The notes under the pieces were generated by a model. The model did no database searches. It had not been told where the DNA came from and was given only the letters and a program-made list of their open reading frames with translations. From BOG-908 sp964247675 (GTDB taxonomy: Bacteria > Pseudomonadota > Alphaproteobacteria > Acetobacterales > Acetobacteraceae): DNA of 64,000 bases. The stretch lies in the NCBI GenBank assembly GCA_964247675.1, contig CAXTVW010000004.1, forward strand, positions 1 through 64,000. Direction: 5' to 3'. Shown in pieces: positions 27,058-36,598 of this stretch; the stretch's first letter is position 1, and each line of letters begins with the position of its first letter. The translations under genes were made by a program, and so were the position numbers.

Positions 27058-27560
27058 GGTCCTAGATCAGCTCGCGAATGCGGTCGGCGTCGTAGCCTTG
27101 TCCGCCAGCATGATGGTGTGCGGGCCGAGGTGATCGAGCAGGTGGCCTACGATCTGCCCGTCATGCGTCTGGCCTGCGGTGAGGGCGAGCCGGATTGGGA
27201 GCCCCTGCGCGTCGACGACGACGTGAGTCTTGGTCGTGAGCCCGCCTCGGGAGCGACCGAGACAATGATCTGAACCACTTTTTTGCCGTCGCAGCCTGCT
27301 CGTGCGCCCGGATCGAAGTGCTGTCGATCAATCGGATTTCGCCGTCGTGTGCTGCGCTGATGGCATCCATCAGCCGGTCCCACACGCCTGCCTTTCGCCA
27401 TCGCACAAAGCGGTTGTGGCAGGTGGTGCGCGGTCCATAGCGCTCGGGTAAGTCACGCCACGGCGCCCCGGAACGCAGCACCCAGAAGATGCCGTTCAGC
27501 ACGCGCGGGCATCCATACGGGGCACGCCCCTCGGCTTGTTGGGCAACAGCGGCTCGATCA
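27058..27560 (-). pseudogene. IS5-family transposase remnant
   Basis: Reading several frames on the minus strand gives, in order: DWRVIEPLLPNKPRGVPRMDAR, GIFWVLRSGAPWRDLPERYGPRTTCHNRFVRW, AHDGEIRLIDSTSIRAHEQAATAKK, then GGLTTKTHVVVDAQGLPIRLALT, HDGQIVGHLLDHLGPHTIMLADKA and YDADRIRELI. This is an IS5-type DDE transposase with at least three frameshifts, including one within ADKAYDAD. It cannot be active. The catalytic Asp of IDSTSIRAH survives in one fragment. No terminal inverted repeats were identified. Confidence 0.75.
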
Positions 27561-27759
27561 CGCGCCAGTCGAAGTCGGTCAGGTTCTATAGCTACCAGCC
27601 TACGAAGCGGACGAGGACTGCATCGGAGGCACCCTACAGCTCGGGACGGTGCCGTTGCGGATCTACTACGAGCATTCCCTGAGCCACCTGACCCTTATCA
27701 TGAGCGATAACGAGCCTGCGCTGCGCGATGCCGCTGCTCGCATCCAGCCCAACGTCGCC

Positions 27760-28150
27760 ATCATCCCATACTGGTTATGGGTTCACGACCTAGTGGACGC
27801 ACTGCACGCATGGCTCGATCCGCAGGTCTCGCGCTTGCCTGGTCGCAGCCGATTGGCCGAGGCGGTCCGCATGCGCTCGGCCGCTGGGCGGCCCTGAGCC
27901 GGTTCCTCGACGATGGCCGCATCGACCTCGACACCAATCCCGTCGGGCGTGCCATACGGCCAGTGAGTTTTGGGCGTAAGAATTCGCTGTTCGCAGGCAG
28001 CGATGGCGGGGCGGCCAGGTGGGCGATCGTCGCATCCCTAATCGAGACCTGCAAGCTGAACGGGATCGGACCTGATGCTTGGCTCGCCGCCATACTCACC
28101 CTGATGATAGAGGGCATCCTGCTCAGCAACTCGATGATTTACTGCCTTGG
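27760..28150 (+). pseudogene. IS66-family transposase C-terminal remnant
   Basis: Two frames together give LHAWLDPQVSRLPGRSRLAEAVR, then ALGRWAALSRFLDDGRIDLDTNPVGRAIRPVSFGRKNSLFAGSDGG and IVASLIETCKLNGIGPDAWLA. This is the C-terminal third of an IS66 TnpC transposase, with one frameshift after AEAVR. The N-terminal part is missing; the 180 bases before it read as an open frame of unknown origin (YEHSLSHLTLIMSDNEPALRD). IS66 abuts the IS5 remnant, so this is a graveyard of nested insertions. Confidence 0.75.
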
Positions 28151-28216
28151 TCGTGCCAGCTTGCCCCCGGCTGAGCCACCTAGAACGTGGACGTTGCTTC
28201 AGCGATACTCTGGCTC

Positions 28217-28783
28217 ATGCCGGACACCGACAAAACTGGAGTGCTCTACCCGAGCAATCACGCTGGCCCAGTCGATGACTGGTCCAAGCGCATATATGCA
28301 AGCCTTGTTGACTGGCCGGTCGCTCGTGAAGGCGAGTGGACCCGCTGGGAACCAGGATATGTGCTGCTGACCATCACTCGCGTCGATGGTGACGAGGTCG
28401 ATCCCATTCACCTCTATACCGCCGACGAGGAACTCACCGTCACATCCGGTTTTTGGGAGATGGTCTTCCCCACTCCGTTTGAACCGGCGGAGGCCAAGCC
28501 CGAGGTAGTGGCCGAGCATGCGAAAACGCTGGTGGAACAATGGTTCAGCGGCCGTTTGAGGACGGCTGTGCTGACAGATGCTTCGGGCAAGTGTTGTGGC
28601 GGCACCGTGATCGAGCCGGGCGAGATTACCTCGCAGCTAAGGGCCGCCGCGCATTCGATGCGCTACTTCCACCCAAAGCAGATTGAGGTGCAAACCTCCG
28701 CCAAGCGCGAGTGGCATAGCTATCCAGCTGAACCTGAATGGTTGCACATGCCGCCGCTCTCGCCGGGTCAACTCCCAGGGTAG
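28217..28783 (+). CDS. Protein of unknown function
   Basis: This 188-aa protein begins MPDTDKTGVLYPSNHAGPVDDW and has a regular alternation of acidic and aromatic residues (WEPGYVLLTITRVDGDEVDPIHLYTADEELTV) that looks like a beta-rich soluble domain. No signal peptide or membrane segment is present and no family is recognised. An ATG at 28187 would add ten residues that look non-coding. Transposase remnants lie just upstream, so it may be passenger sequence. Confidence 0.6.
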   Translation: MPDTDKTGVLYPSNHAGPVDDWSKRIYASLVDWPVAREGEWTRWEPGYVLLTITRVDGDEVDPIHLYTADEELTVTSGFWEMVFPTPFEPAEAKPEVVAEHAKTLVEQWFSGRLRTAVLTDASGKCCGGTVIEPGEITSQLRAAAHSMRYFHPKQIEVQTSAKREWHSYPAEPEWLHMPPLSPGQLPG

Positions 28784-28885
28784 ATAAAGCGCAATCACAT
28801 CCACTATGATGATCTTTGGACGGTCAAGGTGCTAGCGCCGGACGTCTGGCCAAACCTATTCCGCATTGTCCTCCAGCACCTAGTG

Positions 28886-30283
28886 CTAGCTGCGTTTCCT
28901 TCTTCGAAGCACGGCGACGTCGAGATTCCCGACGCCTTCTTCAAGGATATCGACAATGTCGAAATGCTCGCTCCAGTTACGCCGGACGTGCTCATGGCTT
29001 TGCGCCACATTGCGGTAATACTTCGGATCTTCGATTTTGCCGTTCAAGGCAACGTCTACTTGGTCGGCGTGGTAGCCGTCGCGCAGAAAGGTTTCGAAGT
29101 AGTCCGGCCCGTTCCACACGGAAGACCAAGCGGCGGCCGACGGCCCGCCGAAGGTCATCAACACGATGCCGTCAGGACGCACGATACGGGCAAGGTCGGC
29201 GAGCCAAGCGCGCTGGACAGGGGGCGGCAGGTGGGTCATGACCGATATCGAGAATGCCGCGTCCACGCTGGCGTCGCTAAGAGGACAGGGTGGCATGAGA
29301 GGCGAGGTGACAAACCGGCCCGGTGAGAGATTTTGAGACGCCCACGCGGCGTTCTCGGCATCCACATCAATCCCGACAATAGTCGCTCCCGGCCACTCAC
29401 GCACGAAGTGCCGGGCGACGCGGCCATGACCGCATCCCCAATCCAGGAGGACTGGACAGCTCTCACGCAGAACGCCGTAACGGGCTAGCATAACCTGGAC
29501 GGCGCAGTAATGATTGAAGCCAACCAGTGTGGCCGTCCGCGCGTCTGACCATGTCTGCACACGGGTGAGCTGCGTGAGATCGGTCGGGAAGCCCACAGCA
29601 ACGCCCAGATCCCGTGGAAGCCAGATACGGCCATAGGGTTCTGGCAAGGCGTCGAGACCAGGGTCGCGGTACCGGAATCGGAAAGTAAAGGGATCGGATC
29701 CAATCTTGCTCGCCGCCAGGTCAATGGTAAGCTGGAAATCCGAAAGCGTGGAGTTCGGCCAGTACCAAAAGTGAGCGCCCCAATCGCGGGCTTCTAGTGG
29801 GTACCTGAACTCGTGTGCCACGCCGGGTCCGAATTCGACGGTCAAGGCGGACGGGTCCCCCCTCGGAGGCAGATGGGAGCCTGAGACTGTGAGTGTCGAC
29901 CCATCAAAGGAAAGATACGGAACGGCGTAGAAAGGGCGGTCGCAAAGTTCGAGGACGGCCGCGGCGTCAACTCCTGACAAATTCCGGACTCCGGCACGCG
30001 CCGGTACTTCGATGCTGGCAAGAGGGTCGCCGAAGACGTCGACCACCGACGCCTTGCAGGAACCGTCGTGCCCCGGACTGACCGGCGGAAAACCGCACCG
30101 GAACGAGCGTCCGCCCGAGTACGGACTGGGAAAGCTCGGCACAGTCGCCCAGGGTCTGTCATCGATATGGACCACCGCGGGACGGGCGGGCGCTCCGGTT
30201 GTGAAAGTTCCCACCAGGAAACCGTCCTGGTCGATACCCAGTTCCACGATGTCGGGAACAATCTTCTGCATATTGAGAACCAT
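28886..30283 (-). CDS. SAM-dependent methyltransferase with N-terminal glycan-type domain
   Basis: This 465-aa protein has a beta-rich N-terminal half of about 270 residues without a known family, then a class I methyltransferase domain: LLDWGCGHGRVARHF (SAM-binding motif I), IVGIDVDAENAAWA, VDAAFSISVMTHLPP, and LARIVRPDGIVLMTFGG. It is the last gene of a five-gene operon, starting 3 bp after the upstream stop. Context suggests it methylates a sugar or an acyl-modified glycan. An ATG four codons downstream is an alternative start. The target is inferred from neighbours only. Confidence 0.8.
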   Translation of the reverse strand: MVLNMQKIVPDIVELGIDQDGFLVGTFTTGAPARPAVVHIDDRPWATVPSFPSPYSGGRSFRCGFPPVSPGHDGSCKASVVDVFGDPLASIEVPARAGVRNLSGVDAAAVLELCDRPFYAVPYLSFDGSTLTVSGSHLPPRGDPSALTVEFGPGVAHEFRYPLEARDWGAHFWYWPNSTLSDFQLTIDLAASKIGSDPFTFRFRYRDPGLDALPEPYGRIWLPRDLGVAVGFPTDLTQLTRVQTWSDARTATLVGFNHYCAVQVMLARYGVLRESCPVLLDWGCGHGRVARHFVREWPGATIVGIDVDAENAAWASQNLSPGRFVTSPLMPPCPLSDASVDAAFSISVMTHLPPPVQRAWLADLARIVRPDGIVLMTFGGPSAAAWSSVWNGPDYFETFLRDGYHADQVDVALNGKIEDPKYYRNVAQSHEHVRRNWSEHFDIVDILEEGVGNLDVAVLRRRKRS

Positions 30284-30286
30284 CTG

Positions 30287-31744
30287 CTAGGAGGACGCGC
30301 TTGGAATTCCGCTTTGCCGCACGCGGGAGGCGAGTTCGAGATAGACATCATTACCCGGATCGAAGGTAAGGGCGCACGAGATTGCCTCAGCCGCTCCGTT
30401 GCGCTTTTCGGCCGCCTCTCTGAGGACCGCGGTCCAGTACAAAAGGTTGGCATGGTCGTCGATTGAAAGTATGGCGTGCTCGGCCACCTCCGCAGCCTCG
30501 ATCGGTCGCTTGTCCTGCATCAGGGCATAGGTAAGGAGTTCCTGGTAAGCGCCGTTCCACGGTGCTGCCTCTACGGCCCTTTCGAGGAACGAGACCGCCT
30601 CGCCAGCGCGCCCGGCACCCAAAACAAGCCTGGCAGCCAGCGAAAGAGCAGCAGCATCGCGCGGACGCGCTTCGATCAAAGGCTGCACGAAACCAGCGGC
30701 AGCCCCGGGATCACCCGCCGCTTCGAGCACATAAGCGGCAGAGTAGGCGTGGGACGGATCTTCTGATAGGCCCGCGCCGATGCCGCGAATGACCGCCGCG
30801 GCTCCGGACGAATCATGGGGCATCAGATTCAGCGCCGCCAGAACGGCGCGCCCGATGTCGGAGGAATGGTCGGACAGATACATCCAACCATGATGGTGCG
30901 GTTGATGGTCGGTCTGGAACGCGACGAGGCGACGCTCGGCCACTTCGCTGATCACAAGCTCAGGCCGCCACTCGTCTACGGCATCCAGCATCAGGCTAGT
31001 GGTGGTGCCGACGGTCAGGAGGTCGCGGAAACTCCGAGCCAAGTAAGGAGAAAGGTCGGTCATGAAACTGTCGCGGAAAGCCAGCACGCGTCCGCCCGGG
31101 ACCGACGGCAACCGGGTGTGCGTGGCGGTTTGCCGCTGCGGACCTTTGCATTCGAGTATCCGCACCGGGTCGGGACCGTCGAAAGCGGCGACTGGGACGT
31201 CGGCACGAACCTCCGGATCGAGCTGCGATCCAAGGTCGCCGAAGCTGGATTTATGCGTGAAGAGCACTTCGGATGGCGGGACTTCCCTGAATTGGATGCG
31301 GGACGGCACGACGCGCATCAAGTCGCGATAGGCCACGCCGCTGCCGAAAGTAGTCCAGTGCGAGTCGTTCCTTTGATAAACGTCAAGGCCACCCTTCGCG
31401 GCACTTAGAGCCTTGACCGGATGGACGAACGTCACTCCGGCTATCTCGCCCATGGCCTCGATGAAGACATCTCCGGCCATACGGTACGGTCCCGGATATT
31501 CCTCAGGCAAATCCTCGGGGTAAACGGAAGGCGCATCTGGCGCCACCATGAACAAATACGGAATTCCACGCTTCGACAGCTCTCGGCCGCGCCGTGTCAA
31601 AGTCGCACGCCACTGCGCGAGAAGCGACGGAGTCAGGGCCGTGCCGTCGGTGAATCTCCCGAGGTCGAAACCATCCTGGCGCCCGAGGAACAAACGGCCG
31701 TTGCGGCCCCTTACGACTGCGCCAACGCTCCCCTTGAGTGTCAT
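30287..31744 (-). CDS. AlgX/AlgJ-like SGNH acyltransferase-type protein with tetratricopeptide-like repeats
   Basis: The N-terminal 320 residues of this 485-aa protein match the SGNH-like domain of alginate O-acetyltransferases AlgX/AlgJ. It has an early GRNGRLFLGRQD, the Asp-x-His pair in QRNDSHWT (D127, H129) and the nucleophile Ser in AFRDSFMTD (S226). The C-terminal 150 residues are Ala-rich helical repeats of tetratricopeptide type (AAALSLAARLVLGAGRAGEAVSFLERAVE). No signal peptide is visible, unlike periplasmic AlgX. The stop and start overlap neighbours by four bases. With an acyl carrier protein and acyl-AMP ligase directly upstream, a role in moving an acyl group onto a glycan is a reasonable inference. 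Confidence 0.75.
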   Translation of the reverse strand: MTLKGSVGAVVRGRNGRLFLGRQDGFDLGRFTDGTALTPSLLAQWRATLTRRGRELSKRGIPYLFMVAPDAPSVYPEDLPEEYPGPYRMAGDVFIEAMGEIAGVTFVHPVKALSAAKGGLDVYQRNDSHWTTFGSGVAYRDLMRVVPSRIQFREVPPSEVLFTHKSSFGDLGSQLDPEVRADVPVAAFDGPDPVRILECKGPQRQTATHTRLPSVPGGRVLAFRDSFMTDLSPYLARSFRDLLTVGTTTSLMLDAVDEWRPELVISEVAERRLVAFQTDHQPHHHGWMYLSDHSSDIGRAVLAALNLMPHDSSGAAAVIRGIGAGLSEDPSHAYSAAYVLEAAGDPGAAAGFVQPLIEARPRDAAALSLAARLVLGAGRAGEAVSFLERAVEAAPWNGAYQELLTYALMQDKRPIEAAEVAEHAILSIDDHANLLYWTAVLREAAEKRNGAAEAISCALTFDPGNDVYLELASRVRQSGIPSASS

Positions 31745-31995
31745 CCGGCCGTCGCTTCCTGCAAGGCGGCCATCCTGGAATGCAGTTCACCGACCGTGCC
31801 GTCCATTGTGGCGTCCGCCTCGGCAAGGACGAGGCGATATCGCTTGGACAGCCGCGAAAGAAGCACGGAGTGCCCAAGCGAATCCCATCCCGGGACTTCG
31901 TCGCAGCGGGTGCAATCGCTGATTGATCCAAGCGGCCTGTCGAAAGTCTCCTCAACCAGTCCGGCGAAGGCCTGAAAATCCATTTTCCTGTTCAT
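31741..31995 (-). CDS. Acyl carrier protein
   Basis: This 84-aa protein is a phosphopantetheine carrier: the attachment Ser lies in VPGWDSLGHSVLL (S39), followed by a second and third helix (LSRLSKRYRLVLAEADAT). It would hold an acyl chain as a thioester after activation by the ligase encoded immediately upstream, whose stop overlaps this start (ATGA). ATG codons at 31995 and 31983 are both possible. It is distinct from housekeeping AcpP, which is more acidic and has DSLDTVE. Confidence 0.85.
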   Translation of the reverse strand: MNRKMDFQAFAGLVEETFDRPLGSISDCTRCDEVPGWDSLGHSVLLSRLSKRYRLVLAEADATMDGTVGELHSRMAALQEATAG

Positions 31996-33728
31996 GGCAT
32001 CGCTCCGTCCAAGTATCTGCGCCTGTTCGCCTCGCGGCTGATTTTTCCGCTTGTCGTTTTCACCAACACGCCCGGAGGCCTGACCAACACTTCATGCAAC
32101 GCGAGGCCCAGCGATTGGGATACCGCGTCCCGTATCCCCCTGATTATGGTCTCGACTGAATGACCCGCATCCACGACCGACTCCACGACGACGATGACCG
32201 CTTGGCTCCCGGTCGACGCCCGGTCGATGCCGAAGGCGGCGGCGCGCCCGGGCTTGACTCCCTCGACCCTGTTTACCGCCTCCTCGATGTCGTGAGCGTA
32301 AACATTGCGGCCGTTCACAATTAGCAGGTCCTTGATCCTGCCGGTGATGAACAGCTCTCCGGCAAGCATGAAACCGAGGTCGCCCGTGCGATACCACGAA
32401 CCCTCGAAAACTGCCGCCGATGCTTCCGGGTCACCGTGGTAGCCCGAGAATGCCGAAGCGCTGTTGACCATCACCTCGCCGATTGGCGATCCGCCCGAGG
32501 GAGGCGCCGACGGTGACGCGAGCAGACCGGCCAGCATCGAGAGCGGAACGCGAGGTTTCGGCTGCACCACTCCTGCGCCGATGCGCAGCGCCGTGTTTGC
32601 GAGGGGCGGGCCGCAGGAGACGACGCGCAAGGCGGTAGCCGACCCGGGCTCTTCGCGTATTGCCACCGAATGCATCGACATCACGTTGCGGTTGATGGAG
32701 ACAACCTTCGGCGCGCGACCGACGGGCGACTGGGTCACGGCGAACACAGTCTCGGCCATCGCGTAACAGGTGGACACAGCGCCGGGCGCCAGCCCGTGGG
32801 CGGCGAACGCGAGAGTGAACGCCTCCAGCGTCGCCGCGCGGCAAGGCTCGGAGCAATCGATGAAGGACCGCACGCCGGAGAGGTCGAAGGCACCGGCTTG
32901 AGCTGCGGTGTTGACAAGGTGAGCGAACGCGAAATTCGGCAGCCAACAGAAGGACGCCCGGTAACGCGACACTTCCTCGAGGATCGACGCAGGTCGGATG
33001 AGCCAGTCGAAAGGATCCATGGATACGACCATTGACCCAAGGGAGAGCGGCAGCAGGACCGAAGTCACTAGGCCCATATCGTGGTAGAGGGGGAGCCACG
33101 AGGCGACGGTGTCGGCAGAGGTCATGGACAAAGCACGAGCGTAGGCATCGACCTGCTGGCGCACCTGCCCGTGTGTCAGCACCACACCTTTTTTCAGGCC
33201 AGTGGTCCCGGAACTGTGCTGCAGGATGGCCGCCACGTCGTCGCCATCCACATCGTCCATCGGTGGCAGCGGCCCCTGTGGGCTTGGCAAAGCATTCGAC
33301 GCATCGACGATTGGCGTGCCCGCAGGCAACACGCCCGCAAGCGAGGCATGCAGCACCGCAGGAGCGGCGACCACGGTTGGCATGATGCGGTTTAGGACGG
33401 CTCGATGGCTCTCCCAATAAGCGGCGGCGTCCTGCTTGGCGGTAGGCCCAGGAAGGATGCAACCCGCCAAGCCCGCGCGCATGGCCCCGAGCAGCATCGC
33501 GTAGGTGTCGAAGCCGCGAGGTGCCACGATGACCGCGGTCGCCGCTCCGGACCCTGCGCCGAAAGGTCGCATTTTCAGAAAGCGATGCGCCCAAGCTGAC
33601 ATCGCTGCAGAAAGGTCGCCCGCAGAGAACTGGCGGGTGCCGCCCGGCTCGACGAAAAGCAAGGATGGACGTTGCGGGACGTCTCGCCCCGCTTTCTCCA
33701 CTGCCCTGATGACGGACGTCACGTTCAC
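31992..33728 (-). CDS. Fatty acyl-AMP ligase
   Basis: This 578-aa protein is an adenylate-forming enzyme of the FAAL type, which activates a fatty acid as acyl-AMP and passes it to a carrier protein. It shows the P-loop HSSGTTGLKKGV (171-182), the DMGLVTSVLLPLSLG and YRTGDLGFM motifs, INGR-like VNGRNVYAHDIE and the C-terminal lysine in TTSGKISREANRRRYLDG. The DMGL and HDIE motifs are typical of FAALs rather than acyl-CoA ligases. It overlaps both neighbours by four bases. Substrate chain length cannot be read from the sequence. Confidence 0.88.
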   Translation of the reverse strand: MNVTSVIRAVEKAGRDVPQRPSLLFVEPGGTRQFSAGDLSAAMSAWAHRFLKMRPFGAGSGAATAVIVAPRGFDTYAMLLGAMRAGLAGCILPGPTAKQDAAAYWESHRAVLNRIMPTVVAAPAVLHASLAGVLPAGTPIVDASNALPSPQGPLPPMDDVDGDDVAAILQHSSGTTGLKKGVVLTHGQVRQQVDAYARALSMTSADTVASWLPLYHDMGLVTSVLLPLSLGSMVVSMDPFDWLIRPASILEEVSRYRASFCWLPNFAFAHLVNTAAQAGAFDLSGVRSFIDCSEPCRAATLEAFTLAFAAHGLAPGAVSTCYAMAETVFAVTQSPVGRAPKVVSINRNVMSMHSVAIREEPGSATALRVVSCGPPLANTALRIGAGVVQPKPRVPLSMLAGLLASPSAPPSGGSPIGEVMVNSASAFSGYHGDPEASAAVFEGSWYRTGDLGFMLAGELFITGRIKDLLIVNGRNVYAHDIEEAVNRVEGVKPGRAAAFGIDRASTGSQAVIVVVESVVDAGHSVETIIRGIRDAVSQSLGLALHEVLVRPPGVLVKTTSGKISREANRRRYLDGAMP

Positions 33729-35872
33729 GCCGATGCCGTTGATAGTTCCTTTGCAGCGACTGCACGAAGCTTGCGCACGCGTCCGCCAATCGGGACGACG
33801 GCTGCTTCGGAACGTGGCTGTGGCACCGGACCGGCAAACGATTCCACGAAAGCCTTGTTAAACACTTCGCGCCAGCTTGCCGATGCAGGAACGTAGGCCT
33901 GCGCCTGCCGTGCGCTGAAATCGGCGACACGGGACACCGCCTCCCGTATAGCTTGGATCACGCCGGGCAGGGAGCTTTCGCACGGGATTATGTTGCCGCA
34001 GATAGCCCGGAGTTGCTCGCCGGATCTGTTTTCATAGACATTGGTGACAACAAGCGCGCCGGTTGTGGCGAACTCGAAGGGGATCACGCTGGGGTGCGGC
34101 GCATACATGAGGCTGACGCCCACGTCCATCGCTCCACACATTTTCTGGTAGTCTTCTTCCGGTTGCTTCTCTCGCAGCACCATCTCGTGACCGTCGCCCA
34201 GCTGGTAGGGGGGCAACGCACTCAGTGCGCCGATGCCTTCAAATCTCCACTCAGGTCCAAAGAACGACTCACGGCAGAGGCGCTGCAAGGCGAGGATGGC
34301 GATTTCGAACAGGTTCCGCGAGGCGTGGCTCTCCGGCCTGGCGTAAAGCACCAAGGTGCGGGTCGTGCGCGCCTTCATCAAGGCGGCCGTCTGGCGGGGA
34401 AGCTGCATGATGCGATGCTCAAACACGATATGGCGCTTGCGTAAGTTCCGTTCGTCCTTTTCCGCAAATGGACCGAAACCGTGCGCGTCAAAGTAATCCC
34501 TTAGGAAGCTGCTGTTGATTATAGCGAAGTGCGGGATCGAGTACAGGGCTTCGCAGAGCGCCCGATGGGATCCGTTTTCGTAGAAGACCGGCTCGTACTC
34601 TTGAGACAGGAACAAAGGCAGATGCCTGGTGCACGCGGCCAGCCTTGCGCAAAGCGGCAGGTCCCATGCTGAGTAAGCCATGAACCTGTCGTCAGGGCCG
34701 AAGCGGGCGTCTGCGAAAGCTCGTTTGTCATACACGCGGATCGACGAGAAGGCCTGCCTGATGGGCTCTGACCGCTCACGCAGCAGGAAGTAAGGAAGAT
34801 TCGGATCTTCCTGAACGCACACTGCCGCCACGTCGAAGCCTGCGTCCACTATGGCGACGACCAACCAAAGAATCGCCCTGTAGCCTCCGAACATGATGTC
34901 TGGGTTGAGAGTCGGAAACACGATCCATATGACGGGAGCGCCGCAAGTTGCGGCATCCAGCTGTGGCAGGCCGTGCCTGGGTTCGAGCCTTTGGCTGAGG
35001 TTGGCTGCATGGCTGATGAGGGTCGGTGCGGTCACACCGGGCATTTTGGCTTCAAGGGCGTGAGGAAGGATGAACCGGGGCTGGCGGCCCTCGTTTCGGC
35101 CGGAACTCAGGAAATGGTAGAAGCCGGAGGGTAACCAGCCTTCCTCACAGGCCGTCCTCACTTCAGGATAGAAGGCGCGGTACCATCTTTCATCAAACCA
35201 TTGGTTTGGCGAATTTCCTGCTTTGGCGCCGGTTGACAGGTAATGCGCCAGAGGATCGACGCATCCGGTATCTTCCAAATAGGTAAGCCGGTAGAAGTCG
35301 GCATCGAAGCCCGCGGCAACCAAGCGCAAGCCGTCGTCCTTGACCAGCTCCTCCCGAAGATGATCAGTCTTATAGCCGAGCAAGCGGCCATATAGGTTGT
35401 AGTGACTTAACGCGGTAACATGTGGAAACGCCGAGAGAAAGGCCTGGGCGGGAGAGTTCAAACGGAGATAGGTCTGGGCGTTGATCGCCTTCATCTCCGG
35501 TCCTGGTGAGGCGCAGAGGGCAGCATCGGCGGCAAGAATGGAGTTTGGCCAGCGCCCCTCCGACATGCCACGCTGGATGTAGTGGACGAAACCCGATATT
35601 AGGCCGTTGTTATTGATCGCGCAGCGGATGTCGTTATAAGTGTCGACATACCATGCTTCGTCAAAAAAGGCGTTTGGGCTGATAACGCTGCAACGCTTGC
35701 TGAAATACAGCTTGGCGATTTGGACGTCGCTTGCATTTGGCTCGCAAAGCCCAAGTGCGAGCATCTGCATTCGAAGTCGGCGCACGTCCATTGCGCCAAC
35801 AAGTGCCGCCGTTTCGCCTTCACTGAAAGAACCACGCAGGACAACTGAAGCCACTTCAGTTACGTTCCGCAT
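33725..35872 (-). CDS. WsaF-like glycosyltransferase with N-terminal glycan-protein repeats
   Basis: This 715-aa protein is the first gene of the operon. The N-terminal 280 residues contain two repeats typical of bacterial glycan enzymes (FDEAWYVDTYNDIR...GFVHYIQRGMSEGRWPN and FDERWYRAFYPEVR...FYHFLSSGRNEGRQP). The C-terminal 400 residues resemble the rhamnosyltransferase WsaF: WIVFPTLNPDIMFGGYRAI, FLSQEYEPVFYENGS, YARPESHASRNLFEIAI and GVSLMYAPHPSVIPFEFATTGALVVTN. It would transfer a sugar to a surface glycan from the cytoplasmic side. The donor and acceptor are unknown. Its stop overlaps the FAAL start (ATGA). Confidence 0.8.
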   Translation of the reverse strand: MRNVTEVASVVLRGSFSEGETAALVGAMDVRRLRMQMLALGLCEPNASDVQIAKLYFSKRCSVISPNAFFDEAWYVDTYNDIRCAINNNGLISGFVHYIQRGMSEGRWPNSILAADAALCASPGPEMKAINAQTYLRLNSPAQAFLSAFPHVTALSHYNLYGRLLGYKTDHLREELVKDDGLRLVAAGFDADFYRLTYLEDTGCVDPLAHYLSTGAKAGNSPNQWFDERWYRAFYPEVRTACEEGWLPSGFYHFLSSGRNEGRQPRFILPHALEAKMPGVTAPTLISHAANLSQRLEPRHGLPQLDAATCGAPVIWIVFPTLNPDIMFGGYRAILWLVVAIVDAGFDVAAVCVQEDPNLPYFLLRERSEPIRQAFSSIRVYDKRAFADARFGPDDRFMAYSAWDLPLCARLAACTRHLPLFLSQEYEPVFYENGSHRALCEALYSIPHFAIINSSFLRDYFDAHGFGPFAEKDERNLRKRHIVFEHRIMQLPRQTAALMKARTTRTLVLYARPESHASRNLFEIAILALQRLCRESFFGPEWRFEGIGALSALPPYQLGDGHEMVLREKQPEEDYQKMCGAMDVGVSLMYAPHPSVIPFEFATTGALVVTNVYENRSGEQLRAICGNIIPCESSLPGVIQAIREAVSRVADFSARQAQAYVPASASWREVFNKAFVESFAGPVPQPRSEAAVVPIGGRVRKLRAVAAKELSTASA

Positions 35873-36343
35873 GCTTACAAGTCCTTACGGTTGCAAAAAG
35901 GCAGTAAGTTGGAGTGAGTCTAGGAACGTCGCAATTCCTTATCAGGGATTGCGACAGAACTCTAAGCAGCAGACAAAGAGACAAGAGCGATACGACCAAG
36001 AATCGTATCTACTCAAAGTTTTCAGCCGTCCGCAAGCAAAATTTCATGTCGAACTCATATGGGTTATGCGGCTTGCGTGGCGAGTACCCTTGCGCACCGG
36101 CTGCTGTGTGCTCAAGTTCTTTGGCTAGGTCGGGCAGGTGGTTCGCCCGCGGGCCCAGGGTTTGTTCCGGCGGGAGTCATCTCGACAGAGCTTTCGCCTT
36201 CACCTTTGTTCGCACGCGCGACACTGAGCCTGGAGAAGTAGGGCAGAGACTCAACGGACCTCCCGTGACTGGCAGTTCCAGGTCATGGTCGTTTGCTGGC
36301 GTAACCCGCTAGGACTGACAAGTGGAACGACATGCGCCAGTCC
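35873..36343. other. Upstream region of the glycan operon, no gene seen
   Basis: Lower GC than the flanks for the first 190 bases, consistent with a promoter region for the five-gene operon reading leftward. No credible frame was found on either strand. Confidence 0.4.
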
Positions 36344-36598
36344 TCAAACGTCGGTGTCGCGGTCGAATAGCGGAATTACCAGGAGACTGACTGCAGTCAA
36401 CAGAACCGCACCGGAGAAAGCGCGAATGGCCAAAAACAGGTGTCCCGCGATGATTGCGGCCAGACAAGAAGCCGCCGACAAACCCGAGAGGCACACGAGA
36501 GTCGCGAAAACCCATGCGCCCGTCCTTGTTTGCCTGCGCCCATCGCTTGTTTTATTCAATGGCTGTTCCTCCACAAAGGTTGACGACCGTAGCGGCAT
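36344..36598 (-). CDS. Small two-TM membrane protein
   Basis: From the ATG at 36598 this frame encodes 84 aa: a polar N-terminus (MPLRSSTFVEEQPLNKTSDGRR), then two hydrophobic helices (WVFATLVCLSGLSAASCLAAII and FSGAVLLTAVSLLVIPLF) separated by a short loop. No family is recognised. It lies downstream of the broken PIG-L gene on the same strand and could have been cotranscribed with it. Confidence 0.45.
   Translation of the reverse strand: MPLRSSTFVEEQPLNKTSDGRRQTRTGAWVFATLVCLSGLSAASCLAAIIAGHLFLAIRAFSGAVLLTAVSLLVIPLFDRDTDV

Noticed and set aside
35639..35650. Second occurrence of GTGTCGACATAC, as at the putative transposon end
   Set aside because: It is inside the glycosyltransferase gene, encodes a conserved WYVDTY segment, and has no 20-bp repeats beside it. 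Chance match.
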